Of a stretch of DNA of 32,679 nt, positions 8,133 to 16,501 are shown in pieces. The position numbers and the translations under genes are program-made. The DNA is taken from positions 1-32,679 of the forward strand of contig CAILZI010000217.1 of NCBI GenBank assembly GCA_903838675.1, given 5' to 3'. Origin of the DNA: an uncultured Verrucomicrobiota bacterium. GTDB taxonomy: Bacteria > Verrucomicrobiota > Verrucomicrobiia > Verrucomicrobiales > Verrucomicrobiaceae. Position 1 is the first letter of the stretch. Each line of letters starts with the position of its first letter. Under the pieces are notes generated by a model. That model did not search any database and was not told the DNA's origin. It saw only the letters and a list, made by a program, of their open reading frames with translations.

Positions 8133-10105
8133 GTCACATGCTCAGCAGCCGCGTCGCGGAAGAATCCCCTGACTCACAACGTCAGGCGGGCGATCTCGCA
8201 GCGTTTCGCCGCATGTTGCAGGTCTCCGGCGGCACCTTTTCGCTGAGCTTTGCCATCTGCGACAACCGCCCTTTGCGTGACTCACTCGTCAAACGTTTCA
8301 GCGATGAAACACCCGGCATCCTTGTGATCTCGCTGCCAGCAGGTGTGGAAAGCGTTCTGCGACATGTCGAGTCTCAATTGACCGATACGCCGCCCGCAGC
8401 CGTCTTCATCCTCGACATCGAAGCAAGCATTCCTTTTGGCAGCGACAGCCAGCCGACGCTGCGCGTCCTCAACGCCTCACGCGAACGCTGGGAAAAGCTG
8501 TATTGCCCCGTCGTTTTCTGGCTGGCCGAATACGCCATCACCCTCCTGCACACCCACGCCCCCGACTTCTGGCGCTACCGCAGCCATCAGTTCGAGTTCG
8601 TGCCGGAACCGGTGCCGCTGAGTCAGCTTAAAGAAGAAGTTTTCTCGGGTTACGACATGGTCGACGCACTGCCGTTTGAGGAAAAGGCTTTCCGCGTCGT
8701 GGAGTTAGAGCGTCGCATCCGTGAAGCAGGTGATTCTCCCTCTGAGGACTTGCTACCACATGTCCTAAATTGGATTCATGAACTAGCCTATCTCTATAGG
8801 CACGCCAGTCGTTACCCAGATGCCGAGAAATACCTTCGCCGTGCGTTGGCCTTGGTTGAAAAAGTCTTTGGCTCAGAGCATTTTCGGGCATCTGTCGTTT
8901 TGAGTAATCTTGCACAGCTGTTGTATATAACAAATAGGCAGCAGGAGGCTGAACCTCTTATGCACCGTGCCTTGCAGATCTCCGAGGCTGCCTTTGGGTC
9001 GGAGCATCCTGAAGTCGCCGTCAGTCTTAATAATCTTGCGATGTTGCTCAAGGCCACGAATCGACTTGCGGAGGCGGAGCCTTTGATGCGCCGTGCTTTG
9101 AAAATCGACGAGGCAAGCTATGGCCCAATGCATCCCAAGGTTGCCATTCGTCTCAATAACCTTGCGCAATTGCTTCAGGTGACAGACAGACTTGCCGAGG
9201 CAGAACTGCTGTTGCACCGAGCCTTGCTGATCGACGAGGCAAGCTATGGCCCAATGCATCCCAAGATTGCCATTCGCCTCAACAACTTTGCCCAAGTACT
9301 TCTGGAAACGAATCGACTAGTGGAAGCCGAACCGTTAATGCGTCGCGCTTTACAGATAGCTGAGTCCAGCTATGGACCGGTGCATCCCGATGTCGCCGCT
9401 GTACTTAACAATTTCGCGTCGTTGCTTCAAGACACAAATCGACTTGGGGAGGCTGAGCCATTGATGCGTCGTGTCTTGAAAATTGTTGAGACTGACTATG
9501 GGATGGAGCATCCTGCGGTTTCCGTCGCCCTCAACAACCTAGCTCAATTGTTTCAGGACACGAACCGACTTTCGGAGGCCGAGCCGCTGATGCGCCGAGC
9601 CTTAGAAATTGATGAGATTAGTTACGGGTCTAAGCATCCTGCTGTAGCTCGTGACCTTAATAACCTTGCGATGTTACTTAAAGACACCAATCGGCTGGTG
9701 GATGCCGAGTCTATGATGCGCCGGGCATTGCAGATAGATGAGAACAGCTGCGGGGAACATGATCTCACTCTCGCTCGTGACCTTAATAATCTTGTTGTGC
9801 TGCTCCTGGCCGCGAACCAATTGGAGGAGGCTGAACCGCTGATGTATCGGGCATTGGACATATCGGTGCGCAGTTTAGGTCGGGAACATCCCAATTCACA
9901 AACAGCCGTTAACAACTACACCGGACTCTTGAAGGCTCTGAAACTGCCTGAGACAGAAATCCTTCAGCGCGTTAATATGGCTACGGAAGGCTTAGATCAG
10001 CCCCCCCCATTCAAAACAACTCCATCTGCCCGCCCGCATCCCTTGGCCTCCGAAACGCCTCCGCACTCACCTCCGGCCTCCGGTGCAGCATGCCCGCACG
10101 TTTGA
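8129..10105 (+). CDS. TPR protein with ATPase-like N-terminal domain (kinesin-light-chain-type repeats)
   Basis: This is a 658-residue protein. Residues about 20-160 form an alpha/beta domain of the sort found before TPRs in STAND-like proteins: GGTFSLSFAICDN, a Walker-B-like strand VFILDIEAS, PVVFWLAEY and APDFWRYRSHQFEF. No Walker A (GxxxxGK[ST]) is present, so it is probably non-catalytic. Residues about 229-606 are nine 42-residue TPRs with the consensus EAEPLMRRALxIdE then GxxHPxVAxxLNNLAxLL. It probably acts as a protein-binding scaffold for the coupled upstream ATPase (ATGA overlap). The last 31 codons run antisense over the end of the radical SAM gene and look unlike the rest (PPPFKTTPSARPHPLASE). 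Base composition falls from about residue 205 onward. Confidence 0.8.
   Translation: MSHMLSSRVAEESPDSQRQAGDLAAFRRMLQVSGGTFSLSFAICDNRPLRDSLVKRFSDETPGILVISLPAGVESVLRHVESQLTDTPPAAVFILDIEASIPFGSDSQPTLRVLNASRERWEKLYCPVVFWLAEYAITLLHTHAPDFWRYRSHQFEFVPEPVPLSQLKEEVFSGYDMVDALPFEEKAFRVVELERRIREAGDSPSEDLLPHVLNWIHELAYLYRHASRYPDAEKYLRRALALVEKVFGSEHFRASVVLSNLAQLLYITNRQQEAEPLMHRALQISEAAFGSEHPEVAVSLNNLAMLLKATNRLAEAEPLMRRALKIDEASYGPMHPKVAIRLNNLAQLLQVTDRLAEAELLLHRALLIDEASYGPMHPKIAIRLNNFAQVLLETNRLVEAEPLMRRALQIAESSYGPVHPDVAAVLNNFASLLQDTNRLGEAEPLMRRVLKIVETDYGMEHPAVSVALNNLAQLFQDTNRLSEAEPLMRRALEIDEISYGSKHPAVARDLNNLAMLLKDTNRLVDAESMMRRALQIDENSCGEHDLTLARDLNNLVVLLLAANQLEEAEPLMYRALDISVRSLGREHPNSQTAVNNYTGLLKALKLPETEILQRVNMATEGLDQPPPFKTTPSARPHPLASETPPHSPPASGAACPHV
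8813..9946 (+). repeat. Nine tandem 126-bp TPR-coding units
   Basis: The coding DNA has a 126-base period. Units 3 and 4 share a 47-base segment with one mismatch (from 9104 and from 9230), while the other units are more diverged. This indicates repeat gain by unequal recombination, with at least one recent duplication. Confidence 0.75.
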
Positions 10106-11063
10106 TCGACACCTTGAGCAGCGCGGCAATCTGCTCCGACCACACCCCCACGCCTTTGAGTCTCTTGCCAAACTCCCCATGAGACAAAGTCTTCCCCTGC
10201 GTCTCTTCGATGCGGCTGAGTACCTTGTCGCGCATGCCAGGAAAGTGCTGGTCGAGCCATGCGCGAAACACATCCTTCACCGCAAAGGGCAGCCTCACCA
10301 CGGTGTATCCCGCGAACTGCGCCCCCGCAGCACGGGCGGCTTCAATGAGGGCGGGAATTTCTGAATCGTTCAGGCCGGGAATGATCGGCGCGGTGGAGAC
10401 ACCCACTGGAATGCCCGCCTCATGCAGGATGCGAATGGCCTCCAGTCGCATCTTCGGCGATGACGCCCGCGGCTCCAGCTTTCGGGCCAGTTCGGGATCG
10501 AGCGTGGTGATCGAGATATAAACAGCCGTGGCCGAATGCCCGGCCAGCTCCGCCAGCAAATCGACATCACGTGTGATCAGGTGGTTCTTCGTGATGAGCA
10601 CCACCGGGTGGCGGCACTCGGCCAGAACTTCCAGGCAGCCCCGCGTGATGCGCAGCTTTTTCTCAATCGGCTGGTAGCAGTCCGTGACGCCGCTCAGGGA
10701 GAGCGTCACCGGCTTGTAGCTAGGCTTGAGCAGCTCAGCGCGCAGCAGGGCAGGGGCGTTCTCCTTGACCATGATGCGGGACTCAAAGTCCACCCCGGCC
10801 GAGAAGCCCAGGTACTCATGCGTGGGCCGGGCGTAGCAGTAGGCGCAGCCGTGCTCGCAGCCACGGTAGGGATTCAGGCTGGCCTCAAAAGGCAGATCGG
10901 GGCTGCTGTTGCGCGAGATGATGCTTGAGGAGTCATCACGCAGGAACTTCGTGGCCACTTTCTCCGGCGCTTCACCAGGATCGTAGTCCACATGCAGTTC
11001 CGCGAACCGCTGGTCCGGATTGTGCCCCGCTCCGCGTCCTCGAATGCCTTGGGGCGTCTGCAT
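10011..11063 (-). CDS. PA0069/Rv2578c-type radical SAM protein
   Basis: This 350-residue SplB-related radical SAM enzyme carries the 4Fe-4S ligands in GCEHGCAYCYARPTHEY (Cys69, Cys73, Cys76), preceded by ASLNPYRG. Downstream strands follow the family pattern: SLSGVTDCYQP, VVLITKN, YISITTLD, GVSTAPIIPGLND. Family members are widespread, and their substrate is not established; they are distinct from true spore photoproduct lyase. The end is QMELF. The gene lies 18 bases after the parA frame on the same strand, so they are probably cotranscribed. It overlaps the tail of the TPR gene on the other strand by 95 bases. Confidence 0.88.
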   Translation of the reverse strand: MQTPQGIRGRGAGHNPDQRFAELHVDYDPGEAPEKVATKFLRDDSSSIISRNSSPDLPFEASLNPYRGCEHGCAYCYARPTHEYLGFSAGVDFESRIMVKENAPALLRAELLKPSYKPVTLSLSGVTDCYQPIEKKLRITRGCLEVLAECRHPVVLITKNHLITRDVDLLAELAGHSATAVYISITTLDPELARKLEPRASSPKMRLEAIRILHEAGIPVGVSTAPIIPGLNDSEIPALIEAARAAGAQFAGYTVVRLPFAVKDVFRAWLDQHFPGMRDKVLSRIEETQGKTLSHGEFGKRLKGVGVWSEQIAALLKVSIKRAGMLHRRPEVSAEAFRRPRDAGGQMELF

Positions 11064-11081
11064 GACACCAAGGATCTAGGT

Positions 11082-11876
11082 TTAAGCCGCCACAGCAGGA
11101 CTTGGCACCAGCGCACGCCGGGCCAGGAATTCATCTGCCAGCGCCCGATACGCCTGCGCGCCACGGCCCGAGGGCTCATACTCGATGATGCTTTTGCCAA
11201 AGCTCGGTGCCTCTCCAAGGCGCACCGTGCGCGGGATCAGCGTCTGGTAGCAGGTCTCGGCGAAGTAATTGCGCACGTCATTGACCACCTGGTTCGCCAG
11301 GTTGGCGCGGCTGTCATACATGGTCATCACGATGCCTTCGAGCAGCAGGTTCGGATTCGCCCCGCAGTCGCGGATCTGCTGCACCACGTTGACGATCTTG
11401 GAAAGTCCTTCGAGGCCAAAGTACTCGCACTGGATGGGCACGAGCAGTTCGTCAGCCGCTGCCAAGGCACCCGTCATGAGCACGCCGAGGGAGGGCGGGG
11501 TGTCCAGAATGGCGTAGTCAAAATGGCCGGAGTCACGCAGCGGGGAGAGCACCTCACGCAGGCGGGCCATGTGGTTGCCTGCCTGAGCCAGCTCGATTTC
11601 TCAACCGGCCAGCTCCTGATGCGAGCGGAGGATGGAAAGGTTCGGCAGGCGCGTGCTGCGGATGGCAAGGCGCGGGTCCGTCCCGTCCACCAGGGCGGAA
11701 TACAGGCTGCCGCCGTCTTCCTGGGCCAGGCCAAGTCCGCTGGTGGCATTTGCCTGGGGGTCAAGATCCACCAGCAACACCCGCACCCCGCGCTGGGTGA
11801 GGCACGCGGCGAGGTTCAAAGCGGTCGTCGTTTTACCGACGCCGCCTTTCTGGTTGGAAATGGCGACAATCCTCAT
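11082..11876 (-). pseudogene. parA: ParA/Soj-family partition ATPase interrupted by one in-frame TGA
   Basis: The frame starts MRIVAISNQKGGVGKTTT (deviant Walker A KGGVGKTT), continues with LLVDLDPQANATSGLG, and after the interruption has DYAILDTPPSLG, PIQCEYFGLEGL and a normal ParA end, 264 codons in all. Codon 92 is TGA (plus-strand TCA at 11601-11603), within ELAG-stop-EIELAQ, where the family reads LAGxEIEL, usually with Ala. There is no frameshift, and both halves are fully conserved. As read, translation gives a 91-residue fragment. An ATG at 11568-11570 could restart but would lack the P-loop. Causes could be a recent nonsense mutation, a base error or read-through. TGA is a normal stop elsewhere in the window. 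No parB lies beside it. It is divergent from the SNF2 gene with 52 bases between. Confidence 0.8.
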
Positions 11877-11928
11877 AGGTACTTGGCACTGGACTTTGCA
11901 GATAAACCATGGGACACGCCAGCACGAA

Positions 11929-14900
11929 ATGGAAATCACAGAGAAATGGCTCGGAGAAATCGGCGGATGGGCGGTGATGAAGTCCGCACGCTCATTGGTG
12001 GATGCAGGTTTGGCTGTCGTCACCAGCAGCAGCGATGGCATCATCCGCGGCACGGCCGGCTCTGGAAAAATGAAATTCACCACCGGCCTGCGCATCCGCA
12101 CCTCCTCGGATGTGGAGAACCTCTGCACCTGCCCCCACGCCCGCCGCAGCGGCATGATGTGCGAGCACGCCCTCGCCGTGGCTCTCGCCCACGTCCGCGA
12201 ACAAAGCGGCACCCGCCCGGCTTCTGGCCCCACAGCACGTTCTGTAGTCCCGCCTTTAGGCGGTTCCGGCGGTCTGCGTCCCGCCTCAGCCGGTTCTGGA
12301 TTCCCTGTGCCAGCTCAAGCCAGTTCTTCAAAACAACCCAGCCTGACCCCGCTCACAATCCCCGGTCGCTACTCCCTCTACCTGCCCGAACCCCTGCTTC
12401 AAGGCCAGGTCCGTGAGCCCTTCGGCGTCTTCGTAAAGTACGAAGCCGGCGGCGAAGGCGAAACCTCCCTCTTCGCCGCCTGGCTCGCCAGCCAAGGCAT
12501 CAAGCAACCCCAGAGTCTTCCCATCTCCCTCAAAGGCGCAGGCCTGAACACCTTTCTGGAAACGCTGGCCGAGCATCCCCGCGTCTTCGTCGGCAAGCCG
12601 AACGGCCAGGAGCGCCCCCTCCATGTGGCCCCCGAGCGCGTGCGCCTTCCTCTGGTGGTCGAGTCCGTCGATCCCCAAACCGTGCGCCTCAAGCTGGAGG
12701 GGGGCCACCAGCGGCACGTCATGGGCGCTTGGTGGATCTGCCAGGAGACCAGCTCCTTGTTCCGTCACTTTGCCGACAACCCCGCCCTGACCACCCTGGC
12801 GGGCGAGCTGAGCAAGGCCCCGGTCACCAAGCCGCTCCGCTGGCTGGCAGAGCAGGGGGAGTCTTTGGGCGAGTGCTTCCAGATGGAACTGCGCGGCGCA
12901 GGCTTGGAGAAATTCCACGTCGCTCCGGTGCCCTGCCAGTTCGAAATCCAGCTCGATGGCTCGCTTCAGGTCGTGGATGCGAAACTCTTAGCCCGTTACA
13001 ATTCACACGCTTGGTCCGTACGTCATTCAGATGTCAGTCATTCAATTTTCCCGATTCAAGATGAATCGAATGGCTTTGTATTCTACGTTCAAAACATAGA
13101 GGCAGAATTCCGCCTTTTGCGCCGTTTGGAGGGCCTCGGTTTCAAGCCCGAGGGCCAGGTCTTGAGGCTGCAGGGCAGTGAAAACGTCCTCCGCTTCTAC
13201 GCCTCCGAACTTCCACTACTGCGTAACCTTGCAACCGTTACCGAGGGTGAACGCTGGCGCTCCGCGACTGGCGGTATCCAACGCATCGCGCCCAAAACCA
13301 AGTTCGTCCCACAGGGGGGGCAGGTGGGCGGAGGCGACTGGCTCAGCATGGAATTCGCTTACGAGTCCACCGACGGCTTCCGCCTGCCGCGTGCCGAGGT
13401 CCTGCGCCTGGTCCGTTCAGGTCAAAGCTCGGTCAAGGGAGCCAATGGCAAGCGTTACATTCTCGACATCGCGGCCGTGGATGATCTGGAGGAATCCCTG
13501 CGCGATGTCCCCATGGAACTCACCCCCGAAGGTGCCCGTGTCCACGGAGCCCACGCCGCCTACTTTGGGGACGAAGTGGCTGGTGGTAATGAAATTAGCG
13601 TTACCAGTAGCGACGTGCAAACCGAGATCGGCGATCTCGCTGGCATGCTCCGTCCTTATCAAATGGAGGGCGTCTGCTGGATGACCTCCCGCATCCTCCG
13701 TGGTCGCGGCGGCATTTTGGCCGATGAGATGGGGTTGGGTAAAACCGTCCAAAGCATCGCCGTCGCCCTCTTCCTCAAGCAGCGCAAAGGCGACCAATGC
13801 GGCCCGATGATCGTTGTCTGTCCCAAGTCCCTGCTCGGCAACTGGCAGTCTGAGTTCGAGCGTTTTGCCCCCACTCTGAAGGTGCTCCAAATCCAAGGGG
13901 CAGGCCGCGAAAAAGCGCTCAGCACCATCCCCGCCTTTGACGTGATATTGACCTCTTATCAATTGATCATCAGAGACATTAAACACTACCAATCTATTAA
14001 GTTTGGTTTGATTCTTCTAGACGAGGCCAGCTTCATCCGCAACCCCGACACCGACGCCGCCAAGACCCTCCGCAGCCTGAATTGTAACGGTCGGATCGCC
14101 CTCACGGGCACCCCACTTGAAAACGGCGTGCGGGATTTGTGGTCCATCTTCCACTTTGCCCTGCCGGGGTATCTGGGAAACCAGACTTCCTTCAAGGAGC
14201 GCTTCGAAAGCCCCATCCAGTCCGGCTTGGACCTCCCCGCAGGCCGCGCCGCCGCCCAGCGTCTCCAAAAACTCACCCTTCCGTTCTTCCTCCGCCGCAC
14301 CAAACGCCAGGTGCTCAAGGACCTGCCCGAGAAGATCGAGCAAGTGCTGTGGTGCGTCCCCAGCGCCGCGCAGAGCGAATTCTACCGCAAGATCCTGGAG
14401 GAGGGCCGCGAGGAGATCAAAGCCGCCCGCCGCCGGTCCGGCCAGAACGGTGCCAAGATGACCATGTTCACCGTTCTCCTGCGCCTCCGGCAGGTCTGTT
14501 GCGATCTCCGCCTCACCGGTGTCCAGCCCGACGCCCTCAAAGGCCTCGGCCAGGACGACCTCTCCGGCAAATGGCCTGCCCTGCTCGGACAGATCGAATC
14601 CGTCATGGAGTCCGGCGGCAAGCTCCTCGTCTTCAGCCAGTTCGTCCGCTTTTTGCACCTCATGCGCGACCACCTGAAGGCCGAAAAACTCGATCACGCC
14701 TACCTCGACGGCAGCAGCCAGGACCGTTCCGCCCAGGTGGCGCGCTTCCAGAAAGACCCAAACTGCCGCATCTTCCTCATCAGCCTCAAAGCCGGCGGCT
14801 ACGGCCTCAACCTCACCGCCGCGGACAACGTCATCCTCGCCGACCCTTGGTGGAACCCCGCCGTCGAATCCCAGGCCATCGACCGCGCCCACCGCATCGG

Positions 14901-15069
14901 CCAGCAAAAAGTCGTCAACGCCTACCGCCTCGCTATTCGCGGCACCGTCGAAGAGCGCATCCTCAAACTCCAGGCCCAAAAACGTGGCCTCGTCGAAGCC
15001 GCCCTCAACGACCAAGCCCCCATGATGGAAGGCCTGACAGAGGGGGATCTGGAGGCGCTGATCCAGTAG
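11929..15069 (+). CDS. SWIM zinc-finger SNF2-family helicase
   Basis: This 1046-residue protein starts MEITEKWLGEIGGWAVMK. The upstream extension to 11632 is antisense to parA and is rejected. The SWIM zinc finger is at about 62-86 (CTCPHARRSGMMCEHAL, pattern CxCx(n)CxH). A middle region of unknown fold (about 145-560) precedes the SNF2 ATPase, which has LRPYQMEGVCWM, Walker A DEMGLGKT (about 600), VVCPKSLLGNW, Walker B LILLDEAS (about 698) and ALTGTPLENG. The helicase C domain has LVFSQFVRF, SLKAGGYGLNLTAAD and the arginine finger motif QAIDRAHRIGQ (about 981-991). Bacterial SWIM-SNF2 proteins are RapA/HepA-like DNA translocases thought to remodel nucleoprotein or RNA polymerase complexes; the exact role here is unknown. 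Several patches have unusually AT-rich codons (12970-13110, 13935-14035). Confidence 0.9.
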   Translation: MEITEKWLGEIGGWAVMKSARSLVDAGLAVVTSSSDGIIRGTAGSGKMKFTTGLRIRTSSDVENLCTCPHARRSGMMCEHALAVALAHVREQSGTRPASGPTARSVVPPLGGSGGLRPASAGSGFPVPAQASSSKQPSLTPLTIPGRYSLYLPEPLLQGQVREPFGVFVKYEAGGEGETSLFAAWLASQGIKQPQSLPISLKGAGLNTFLETLAEHPRVFVGKPNGQERPLHVAPERVRLPLVVESVDPQTVRLKLEGGHQRHVMGAWWICQETSSLFRHFADNPALTTLAGELSKAPVTKPLRWLAEQGESLGECFQMELRGAGLEKFHVAPVPCQFEIQLDGSLQVVDAKLLARYNSHAWSVRHSDVSHSIFPIQDESNGFVFYVQNIEAEFRLLRRLEGLGFKPEGQVLRLQGSENVLRFYASELPLLRNLATVTEGERWRSATGGIQRIAPKTKFVPQGGQVGGGDWLSMEFAYESTDGFRLPRAEVLRLVRSGQSSVKGANGKRYILDIAAVDDLEESLRDVPMELTPEGARVHGAHAAYFGDEVAGGNEISVTSSDVQTEIGDLAGMLRPYQMEGVCWMTSRILRGRGGILADEMGLGKTVQSIAVALFLKQRKGDQCGPMIVVCPKSLLGNWQSEFERFAPTLKVLQIQGAGREKALSTIPAFDVILTSYQLIIRDIKHYQSIKFGLILLDEASFIRNPDTDAAKTLRSLNCNGRIALTGTPLENGVRDLWSIFHFALPGYLGNQTSFKERFESPIQSGLDLPAGRAAAQRLQKLTLPFFLRRTKRQVLKDLPEKIEQVLWCVPSAAQSEFYRKILEEGREEIKAARRRSGQNGAKMTMFTVLLRLRQVCCDLRLTGVQPDALKGLGQDDLSGKWPALLGQIESVMESGGKLLVFSQFVRFLHLMRDHLKAEKLDHAYLDGSSQDRSAQVARFQKDPNCRIFLISLKAGGYGLNLTAADNVILADPWWNPAVESQAIDRAHRIGQQKVVNAYRLAIRGTVEERILKLQAQKRGLVEAALNDQAPMMEGLTEGDLEALIQ

Positions 15070-15231
15070 CGGGAGGGGGGGCACCTCGCAGGTTTCTCAG
15101 CCCTTCCTTCCCGAGGAACGCGTCAGCGTCTTGGAGTGCGTGCGGCAAGCCTTGGCGCGACGCCGCTTTTGCTGGCCGGACGGTCACCTTAGGCCAAAGA
15201 AGATTCTTCACCTAGCTCACTGTGAATGAGT
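15070..15231. other. Intergenic region between convergent genes
   Basis: No gene is seen. The segment contains GCGTCTTGGAGTGCGTGCGG followed by a GC-rich stretch with dyad character (GGCGCGACGCC). It may serve as a transcription end region for the two converging genes, although no T run follows. Confidence 0.35.
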
Positions 15232-15468
15232 TCATTTTGTTTCTCCCACAACAATGAAATCCGTATTTGGTATGTGCACGTGATGCTTGGAATGGCACCA
15301 ATCTTTGAAGTGTTCGTGCCCAAAGGACGACGAGTTGATCTCCATTGATTGAGCAACCTCAGTCAAAAACGAGGCGAGTGACAACAGGGCTTCAGGAGAT
15401 GCTTGAACGCTCACCTCTTGCAATTTCAGCAACTTACTTTTGCCTTGTTCGTAACCAAAAAAGATCAT
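15232..15468 (-). CDS. Imm32-like small protein (possible immunity protein)
   Basis: This 78-residue protein has the patterns KLLKLQEVSVQASPEALL, LASFLTEVAQSMEI, FGHEHFKDW and DFIVVGE. From memory this resembles the Imm32 immunity-protein family: a strand of the form LxEVxxxASPExL, an amphipathic helix, then FGHEHxxD and an IIVV strand. The match is made by eye. No polymorphic toxin lies beside it, so if it is an immunity protein it is an orphan. The composition is more AT-rich than that of its neighbours, consistent with transfer. ATG 15466-15468 is the only good start. The gene lies between the SNF2 gene (convergent) and the hydrolase gene (upstream on the same strand). Confidence 0.6.
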   Translation of the reverse strand: MIFFGYEQGKSKLLKLQEVSVQASPEALLSLASFLTEVAQSMEINSSSFGHEHFKDWCHSKHHVHIPNTDFIVVGETK

Positions 15469-15513
15469 GGTGAGATATATTATTGAGCCTGCGGTGATGC
15501 GTGCTTTAGCCCC

Positions 15514-16416
15514 CTACTTCCCCAGCTTCTCCTTCAAAAACCCAAACAGATCCGGGTACTTCATGTGCTCGTAGTCGTTGTTGTAATTGATCTCGTACTC
15601 AATGCCCACCGCCTTCAGTTTCTCAGCGATCCCCGCACCAAAATTCCCCGAATGCATCGGGTCCTTGGCTGGCGGCTTGCCGAGGTTCGGTGCGCTGTCG
15701 TAAAACAGCAGCACCGGCGGGTCATCAGAACTGGCGAGGGCATAAGGCGAGAAGCGCTCGATCCATGGCATCAGGCTGTCCCGCTTGGCCAGAAACTCCT
15801 TCATGCTGCCGAGCCCAAAGGCATGGTTGCCATAGTCGTTGTTCGGGATCCACGCCTTCATCTGCTTCGGGTCCAGCGAGGTCTGCGGCACGAAGGCCAA
15901 GACGCAGCGCAGGCGGGTGGATTCGTGCTCAATGGGGTCGATGCTCTTCGCATCGGCCATGTCGGGACTGAAGGCGAGCCACAGCACCGTGAAGCCACCC
16001 GCCGAACCGCCGCAGCCGCCGATGCGGTCTTTGTCGATGTGCCACTCGGTCGCCTTGCTGCGGACAAACTGCAGCGCACGCGCCGCATCATCCAGGCAGG
16101 CTTTGACCGGCGGCGTGATCTGCTCCGCCTGCGCATCGGAGATGAAGCGATAATTGATGGAAACCACCGAGATGCCGTTTTCGAGGCATTTGGCGAGGAA
16201 GTCGGGGTTCGCCTTGTCGCCGCCCATCCAGCCACCACCGTGAACGGAGAATAGAACCGGCGTCGGTTGTTCCGTTTTCGCTTGGTAGAAGTCGAGCACC
16301 TGATTGGCATGCTTCCCATAGGGCACATTGGCCTGAGTGGGAGCCGGGGTCTGGGCGAAGGCACGCACGCCCGCCAAAAGGCACAGCGCAAAAATGAAGG
16401 GGCGTGGGGTGATCAT
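15514..16416 (-). CDS. Secreted alpha/beta hydrolase (BD-FAE/carboxylesterase-like)
   Basis: This 300-residue protein has a signal peptide (MITPRPFIFALCLLAGVRAFA, cleavage near 21). It has the oxyanion motif HGGGW (59-63) and the nucleophile elbow GGSAGG with Ser138, typical of the hormone-sensitive-lipase/BD-FAE group. The C-terminal His is probably in DYEHMKY (about 284). It probably hydrolyses an ester outside the cytoplasm, for example an acyl group on a polysaccharide, but the substrate cannot be read from sequence. ATG 16414-16416 is chosen because the signal peptide begins there; the frame extends to 16635 without protein character. A second secreted hydrolase of related type is encoded at 22029-22859. 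Confidence 0.82.
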   Translation of the reverse strand: MITPRPFIFALCLLAGVRAFAQTPAPTQANVPYGKHANQVLDFYQAKTEQPTPVLFSVHGGGWMGGDKANPDFLAKCLENGISVVSINYRFISDAQAEQITPPVKACLDDAARALQFVRSKATEWHIDKDRIGGCGGSAGGFTVLWLAFSPDMADAKSIDPIEHESTRLRCVLAFVPQTSLDPKQMKAWIPNNDYGNHAFGLGSMKEFLAKRDSLMPWIERFSPYALASSDDPPVLLFYDSAPNLGKPPAKDPMHSGNFGAGIAEKLKAVGIEYEINYNNDYEHMKYPDLFGFLKEKLGK

Positions 16417-16424
16417 GGGTGAGG

Positions 16425-16441
16425 TGTGCCGTAGCGGCACA
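16425..16441. repeat. Palindrome TGTGCCG-TAG-CGGCACA
   Basis: This perfect 7-bp stem with a 3-base loop lies 9 bases upstream of the hydrolase start and downstream of kup. Its core CGTAGCG matches the palindrome at 3588-3602. It could be a terminator-like hairpin for kup without a T run, a protein-binding dyad, or a member of a small repeat family. Confidence 0.5.
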
Positions 16442-16501
16442 GAACTGCAACCTTCAATAATGTAATGAAGCAGGAGATTCCATGCCCCCCGCTGCGTGCG
16501 G

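Noticed and set aside
11601..11603. Selenocysteine at the parA TGA
   Set aside because: The position holds a small non-catalytic residue in the family, there is no convincing SECIS-like hairpin just downstream, and no selenocysteine genes are in view.
11632..11928. Upstream extension of the SNF2 frame by 99 codons
   Set aside because: Entirely antisense to parA and without helicase or SWIM features.
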